A stretch of DNA of 19,112 bases, from NCBI GenBank assembly GCA_051010095.1, contig JBPCVX010000085.1, positions 1-19,112 of the forward strand, in the 5' to 3' direction. Shown piece after piece: positions 14,598 through 19,112 of this stretch (position 1 is its first letter; each line of letters begins with the position of its first letter). The position numbers were made by a program, and so were the translations under genes. The notes below the pieces were generated by a model. It was not told where the DNA came from. It saw only the letters and a program-made list of their open reading frames with translations, and did not search any database. The DNA is from CAJQND01 sp051010095 (GTDB taxonomy: Bacteria; Pseudomonadota; Alphaproteobacteria; Rhizobiales; CAJQND01).

Positions 14598-17285
14598 TTA
14601 GCCGTTTTTTGCACCTTTTGCAATGCTTGCCTGCGCTGCAGCAAGGCGGGCAATTGGCACACGAAATGGCGAACAAGAGACGTAAGTAAGGCCGATTTCT
14701 GCGCAAAACGCGACAGATTCCGGATCGCCACCATGCTCACCACATATCCCCAACTTTATGTCAGGTCTCACTGAACGCCCGCGTTCGGTGCCGATTCTTA
14801 CCAGTTCGCCAACACCATCACGATCAATGGAAATAAACGGATCGACCGGCAAAATCCCCTTTGAGGTGTACTCACCCAGGAATCTGCCAGCGTCATCGCG
14901 GCTGATACCAAATGCGGTTTGCGTTAGGTCATTTGTGCCAAAAGAGAAAAATTCTGCGGTTTCTGCAATTTCCGCTGCGCGCAGACACGCACGTGGCAGC
15001 TCAATCATAGTGCCGATGATAAATTCAAGCTTTTCACCTGTCTCGGCTTGCACTTGTTCAGCAATCGATAAGATGAGCTTGCGCACCAGCTCGAACTCCG
15101 CTCGCGTCGCAATTAAAGGCACCATAACTTCGGGCATAACGGGTTTGCCAGTTTCACGGGCTGCTTCGACGGCGGCCTCAAAGATTGCCCGTGCCTGCAT
15201 TTCGGCAATTTCGGGATACGAGACCGCCAATCTACACCCGCGATGCCCAAGCATTGGGTTTACTTCGTAGAGTTCGTCCATACGAGTTTTTAATTTCTCG
15301 ACATCAACATTCATGGCTTCGGCAACTTCAGCGATTTCTGCATCGCCATGTGGCAAAAACTCATGCAACGGAGGGTCAAGAAGTCTGATAGTGACCGGAA
15401 GGCCTGCCATAATCTCAAACAACTCTTTGAAATCGCCACGCTGCATGGGCAACAATTTTGCAAGTGCATTACGGCGCTCTTCTTGAGTGTCTGAAAGTAT
15501 CATTTCCCTTACAGCCACGATGCGGTCTGCCTCAAAGAACATATGCTCCGTGCGGCTCAATCCAATGCCTTCAGCACCAAATTCACGTGCCATTCGTGCA
15601 TCTTCTGGTGTTTCTGCATTAGCCCTTACGCCAAGTGTGCGCGTTTTGTCCGCCCACTCCATTATCTGCGCAAAATCACCGGAAAGTTCGGGCTGTATTG
15701 TTGGGACTTCTCCCTTGATTACCTGGCCTGCCGCTCCATCGATGGTAATCACGTCACCTTTTTTCAATGTCGCTTCCGGCGTAATCAGTTCGCCTGTTCC
15801 ATAGTCAACACGCAACGAACCGGCGCCTGAAACACAAGGCTTGCCCATGCCTCGGGCAACAACAGCAGCGTGAGACGTCATACCGCCCCGCGTGGTTAGA
15901 ATACCTTCTGCGGCATGCATGCCATGAATGTCTTCAGGGCTGGTTTCAACCCGCACCAGAATGACTTTCCGGCCTGCAGTTTTCAAGCGTTCGGCTTCAT
16001 CTGAGTCGAAAACAATCTCACCGCAAGCAGCGCCCGGAGAAGCCGGCAGGCCTGAGCCAATCACTTCACGCTCCGCATTCGGGTCGAGTGTTGGGTGCAG
16101 CAGCTGATCAAGCGATAGCGGATCAATCCGCGAAACCGCTTCTGCCTCACTAATCACCCCCTCGCGCGCCATCTCTACAGCAATTTTTAGGGCTGCTTTG
16201 GCAGTGCGTTTACCGCTGCGGGTTTGCAGCATCCACAATTTGCCCTCTTGTATTGTGAACTCGAGATCTTGCATGTCGCGGTAATGGGCTTCTAAGCGTT
16301 CAAAGATTCCTGACAAGTCTTGGAACGCCTCTGGCATTAGGGCCTCTAAGGATGGATCATCGGAATATGCAGCTTTACGCGCAGCTTCTGTGATATTTTG
16401 TGGTGTACGAATGCCGGCCACCACGTCTTCACCCTGTGCATTGACCAGAAACTCGCCGTAAAGCTCTTTATCTCCAGTTGAGGGATTCCGCGTAAAGGCT
16501 ACGCCCGTTGCCGACGTATCACCCATGTTTCCAAACACCATAGCTTGAACATTAACAGCCGTGCCCCAGCTGTCTGGGATAGAGTGAAGGCGGCGATAAG
16601 TTACTGCACGCGTATTGTGCCACGATCCAAACACCGCACCGATCGCCCCCCAGAGCTGTTCGTTAACGTCCTGCGGGAATGGCTTTTCAAGTACCTCTTC
16701 CACACATGCTTTAAAACGCGTCGTCACTTCTTTCCAGTCGTCAGCGTCCAAATCAGTGTCTAAATAATGACCCTGAGCATTCTTATAATTTTCCAGAATT
16801 TCTTCGAACTCGTCATGATCAACACCGAGCACGACGTCAGAATACATTTGAATGAAGCGCCTATAACTATCATAGGCAAAACGCTCATCACCCGACTTAA
16901 CAGTTAAGCCAGCAGCAGTTTCGTCGTTGAGACCAAGGTTCAATACTGTGTCCATCATGCCCGGCATGGATGCACGCCCGCCTGACCTTACAGAAACCAA
17001 TAAAGGTTGCGCAGGATCGCCGAACTTCGCGCCTACCTCTTGCTCCACCTGCACCAAGGCGTCTGCCACTTGGGCTTCAAGTTTGTCTGGGTAAGCACGA
17101 TCATTCTCGTAAAACGCGTTGCACACCTCGGTCGTGATTGTGAAACCAGGCGGTACGGGAATTTCTAGGGCGCACATTTCAGAAAGATTGGCACCCTTGC
17201 CCCCCAATAGTTCCTTCATGTCAGCCGTGCCATCGGCTTTCCCGCCAGCGAAACTGTATACCCACTTTGTTGCGGAAGATGTCAT
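14598..17285 (-). CDS. ppdK: Pyruvate, phosphate dikinase
   Basis: An 895-aa enzyme that interconverts pyruvate, ATP and phosphate with PEP, AMP and diphosphate. The start is taken at the ATG at 17285, giving MTSSATKWVYSFAGGKADG, where family members begin; a GGGGA ribosome-binding site lies 10 nt upstream. An in-frame GTG at 17405 would add 40 residues without family resemblance. Domains in order: ATP-grasp nucleotide-binding domain (LLGGKGANLSEM, SVRSGGRASMPGMMDTVLNLG), the swivelling domain with TTRGGMTSHAAVVARGMG (phospho-His472; Thr470 is the site that PDRP-type regulators modify in other organisms), and the PEP/pyruvate TIM barrel with FGTNDLTQTAFG and LGICGEHGGDP (acid/base Cys848). 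All catalytic residues are present. It is monocistronic by appearance, with a strong hairpin downstream. No PDRP (DUF299) gene is in the window. Confidence 0.97.
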   Translation of the reverse strand: MTSSATKWVYSFAGGKADGTADMKELLGGKGANLSEMCALEIPVPPGFTITTEVCNAFYENDRAYPDKLEAQVADALVQVEQEVGAKFGDPAQPLLVSVRSGGRASMPGMMDTVLNLGLNDETAAGLTVKSGDERFAYDSYRRFIQMYSDVVLGVDHDEFEEILENYKNAQGHYLDTDLDADDWKEVTTRFKACVEEVLEKPFPQDVNEQLWGAIGAVFGSWHNTRAVTYRRLHSIPDSWGTAVNVQAMVFGNMGDTSATGVAFTRNPSTGDKELYGEFLVNAQGEDVVAGIRTPQNITEAARKAAYSDDPSLEALMPEAFQDLSGIFERLEAHYRDMQDLEFTIQEGKLWMLQTRSGKRTAKAALKIAVEMAREGVISEAEAVSRIDPLSLDQLLHPTLDPNAEREVIGSGLPASPGAACGEIVFDSDEAERLKTAGRKVILVRVETSPEDIHGMHAAEGILTTRGGMTSHAAVVARGMGKPCVSGAGSLRVDYGTGELITPEATLKKGDVITIDGAAGQVIKGEVPTIQPELSGDFAQIMEWADKTRTLGVRANAETPEDARMAREFGAEGIGLSRTEHMFFEADRIVAVREMILSDTQEERRNALAKLLPMQRGDFKELFEIMAGLPVTIRLLDPPLHEFLPHGDAEIAEVAEAMNVDVEKLKTRMDELYEVNPMLGHRGCRLAVSYPEIAEMQARAIFEAAVEAARETGKPVMPEVMVPLIATRAEFELVRKLILSIAEQVQAETGEKLEFIIGTMIELPRACLRAAEIAETAEFFSFGTNDLTQTAFGISRDDAGRFLGEYTSKGILPVDPFISIDRDGVGELVRIGTERGRSVRPDIKLGICGEHGGDPESVAFCAEIGLTYVSCSPFRVPIARLAAAQASIAKGAKNG

Positions 17286-17548
17286 CGGAAAAAGATCCCC
17301 AATTGTGAACTCAAAATCATTCCTGCCTAGTCCCAGTCGGTCTTTGATTGAATTGCGTAAAAGGGAATCGCGAAAGGCGTAGACCGGGTCTGCGCTTAAA
17401 GCCACAACCTGAGAAAAGAATCAAGTGGCCCATGGCCGCAGGCTAACAACCCACGCCTTGAGAAGTGATTTGCCTACACACATCACTCCACTTGCATGTC
17501 ACATTCTACTGGATTCGAAGAAATTAGAGGCGTTTTGCCGCTCAGGAA

Positions 17549-17992
17549 TTAATTTTGCTCTTCAGGTAAAATGGGCAAGGCAAACGTTTCAATGCCGTCG
17601 TCTTTTAACTTCTGGACTTCATCCGAAGAGGCTTCGCCATATACGCTGCGGTCGCTGTCTTCTTCTTCATGAATTTTTCGCGCCTCTTCAGCAAAACGCG
17701 GCCCCACATACTCGGAATTTTCTTCGACCTGGCGACGCACTTCGCGCATCATCTGCACCATCTTTGCGCCTGAGCCTTCAGAACCTCCGGTCAACACCTT
17801 CTGTGGAGCTTCTTGGCGTTTGTTGTGTTTAGAAGAAACCCCAGGTGTCATTAACGATTTAACCACATTGGTCGACCCACAAACCGGGCATTGAACAACA
17901 CCAACAACAGATTGTTCTTCAAATACTTGCGAAGATGCAAACCATGCATCAAATGAATGATCGAAATCACAAATCAAATTATACTTGATCAT
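17549..17992 (-). CDS. DUF1178 family protein
   Basis: A 147-aa cytoplasmic protein of the DUF1178 family, matched by its N-terminal half: MIKYNLICDFDHSFDAWFAS, then the QCPVCGSTNVVKSLMTP block (34-50). Cys8, His12, Cys35 and Cys38 could form a zinc site; the second half is a charged, helical region ending in an acidic tail. The Gly usual before the His in the first motif is Asp here. The function is unknown. Its ATG overlaps the stop of the upstream hydrolase gene as ATGA (17989-17992), so the two are translationally coupled and probably share a pathway. Confidence 0.9.
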   Translation of the reverse strand: MIKYNLICDFDHSFDAWFASSQVFEEQSVVGVVQCPVCGSTNVVKSLMTPGVSSKHNKRQEAPQKVLTGGSEGSGAKMVQMMREVRRQVEENSEYVGPRFAEEARKIHEEEDSDRSVYGEASSDEVQKLKDDGIETFALPILPEEQN

Positions 17993-18867
17993 GATACAGC
18001 CTTTAGCGTTCCCAGCACCGCTCCGCCTTCGCCTGCAACACCATAAAACTTTGCATCAGACAATGACGGTATGCGCATGCGCATTTTACAACTTTCAGTT
18101 ATATCAATATTTGCAGATAAAATACATGGATTTTTTTCACCTTCGGCGAGAATTTCCCCCCATGGTGCAATTATGACACTATGTCCGTATGTTTGTCTGC
18201 CGTTCTCGTGCAATCCGCCTTGAGCCGCTGCGAGAATAAAACACCCTGTTTCAATCGCTCTGGCGCGCAACAAAGAGTGCCAATGAGCCTTACCTGTTGC
18301 TTCAGTAAATGCCGAAGGAACAGTTATTATGTTCGCTCCTAATTGTGCCAACTTCCTATAAAGATGAGGAAAACGTAGATCATAACAAATTGTCATGCCC
18401 AGATTTCCCCACGGCAGCCTTGTGAGCACGGCACTATCGCCGGCGCGGTAGTTCTTAGATTCTCGATAGCTTTCCCTGCCTTCAAGATCGACATCAAACA
18501 TGTGAATCTTGTCATATGTGGCATGAACTTCTCCGCGCGGAGAAAATAGGAACGACCGGTTTGCTGCCTTGTTTTCCTGCACTTTTACGGCGAGTGATCC
18601 AATGTTCAGCCAAATGTTGAGCTTATCTGCTAGCTTAGCGAATTGGGAAACTCCTGGATCTTCATCTTGCGGTTTTATTGTCTCAAACAGACGGCGGCCG
18701 GAAAGCTCCATAAAATGAGTGGTCTCTGGCGTCGACACAAACTCAGCACCGTCGCGCACAGCATCAACAATCATGTCGCTGGCATCGGCGATATTTTGCG
18801 CGATATTTCGGCCGGTGCACATTTGCACCAATGCAGCGCGAAACTCCGTTCGGGCGGGCGCGTTCAT
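17989..18867 (-). CDS. Carbon-nitrogen hydrolase (nitrilase superfamily, Nit-like)
   Basis: A 292-aa cytoplasmic amidohydrolase with the full nitrilase-superfamily triad: Glu48 in STPETTHF, Lys120 in YDKIHMFDVDL and the nucleophile Cys161 in GMTICYDLRFPHLYR. The KIHMFDVD stretch and the RESYRES region resemble the Nit1/Nit2-like branch. Nit1-type enzymes hydrolyse deaminated glutathione, a repair reaction in glutathione metabolism; this substrate is inferred, not shown. The context supports it: a glutaredoxin gene ends 5 nt upstream, and DUF1178 overlaps downstream by 4 nt. The ATG at 18867 begins at the expected family N-terminus. Confidence 0.93.
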   Translation of the reverse strand: MNAPARTEFRAALVQMCTGRNIAQNIADASDMIVDAVRDGAEFVSTPETTHFMELSGRRLFETIKPQDEDPGVSQFAKLADKLNIWLNIGSLAVKVQENKAANRSFLFSPRGEVHATYDKIHMFDVDLEGRESYRESKNYRAGDSAVLTRLPWGNLGMTICYDLRFPHLYRKLAQLGANIITVPSAFTEATGKAHWHSLLRARAIETGCFILAAAQGGLHENGRQTYGHSVIIAPWGEILAEGEKNPCILSANIDITESCKMRMRIPSLSDAKFYGVAGEGGAVLGTLKAVS

Positions 18868-18872
18868 TGGTT

Positions 18873-19112
18873 TTATCCTTCGTTGTCTCCGCTTACCAAA
18901 TCATCGAGCTTATCTGCACGATCTAACTCGTACAGCTCCGTAAATCCACCAACATGCAAATCACCAATCCAAATTTGAGGAACAGATGTGCGGCCAAAAG
19001 CTCTTTGCGACATCTCAGTCCTGAGGGCCACATTTCCCGAAACATCAATTTCTTTATAGGTAATGTTCTTGCCAGTGAGAAGCGTCTTAGCGGCAATACA
19101 ATAAGGGCACAT
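18873..19112 (-). CDS. grxC: Glutaredoxin, GrxC type (5' end outside window)
   Basis: The C-terminal 79 residues of a dithiol glutaredoxin, cut by the end of the window. The frame is open to the edge; the Met at the edge directly before CPYC is internal, since family members have about 10 residues (a first beta strand) before it. Visible motifs are the redox-active CPYC, the TSVPQIWI stretch with the cis-proline, and GGFTELYEL that binds glutathione. These proteins reduce disulfides and glutathionylated proteins with electrons from glutathione. It is the first visible gene of an operon with the Nit-like hydrolase (5-nt gap) and DUF1178. Confidence 0.93.
   Translation of the reverse strand: MCPYCIAAKTLLTGKNITYKEIDVSGNVALRTEMSQRAFGRTSVPQIWIGDLHVGGFTELYELDRADKLDDLVSGDNEG

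Noticed and set aside
17286..17405. 40-residue N-terminal extension of PpdK from the GTG at 17405
   Set aside because: The family begins at the TKWVYSF block; the extension shows no targeting or domain features and the ATG at 17285 has its own ribosome-binding site.
17464..17487. AGTGAT / ATCACT dyad upstream of ppdK as a terminator for DUF1178
   Set aside because: Only 6 bp with a 12-nt loop and no T-run; too weak to call.
1..19112. Mobile element, prophage, CRISPR array, toxin-antitoxin or tRNA
   Set aside because: No transposase, integrase, repeat-spacer pattern, small paired genes or cloverleaf was found on either strand.

Overview
The window reads as a chromosomal, mostly housekeeping stretch from an alphaproteobacterium, most likely a member of the Hyphomicrobiales (Rhizobiales). 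The grounds are gene content and order: lysC, a GAF-type ptsP (nitrogen PTS enzyme I), prfA, prmC and a DUF4167 gene in one direction, ubiG divergent from lysC, and a glutaredoxin / nitrilase-like hydrolase / DUF1178 operon further on. From memory, rhizobial genomes carry similar neighbourhoods. The base composition is moderate (about 50% GC by eye). No phage, IS element, integrase, CRISPR array, rRNA or tRNA was found. All identifications come from reading the translated sequence; no database search was run.

Layout. (1) 1-658: the 3' part of a MOSC-domain gene on the + strand, cut by the window edge and converging with a DUF4167 gene, with only 2 nt between their stop codons. (2) 661-8530, all on the - strand, in transcription order: lysC, ptsP, a RodZ-like HTH/DUF4115 membrane protein, prfA, prmC (overlapping prfA) and DUF4167. 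A strong intrinsic terminator follows the RodZ-like gene and ends just before the prfA ribosome-binding site. An almost 400-bp gap with no recognisable gene separates prmC from DUF4167. (3) 8679-9431: ubiG, divergent from lysC. (4) 9442-14362: a cell-envelope block with an MltB-type lytic transglycosylase (-), a secreted CAP-domain protein (+, back to back with it), an exported TPR protein (+) and a membrane-anchored SleB-type cell wall hydrolase (-). (5) 14598-17285: ppdK, pyruvate phosphate dikinase (-), with a strong hairpin after its stop. (6) 17549-19112: an operon of glutaredoxin (cut by the window end), a nitrilase-superfamily hydrolase and DUF1178 (-), with a 5-nt gap and an ATGA overlap.

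How the genes relate. PrmC methylates the GGQ glutamine of RF1, so prfA-prmC is a classic functional pair. PtsP and PpdK are both phosphohistidine enzymes acting on phosphoenolpyruvate. LysC supplies aspartate semialdehyde for lysine, diaminopimelate, threonine and methionine, and diaminopimelate links to the wall-remodelling genes. The glutaredoxin-hydrolase pair suggests glutathione maintenance, with the hydrolase possibly acting as a deaminated-glutathione amidase.

I found no convincing new multi-gene system. The points most worth a second look are the terminator/promoter arrangement at prfA, structured RNA or DNA in several intergenic regions (lysC-ptsP, TPR leader, TPR-sleB, lysC leader), and a few active-site variants.
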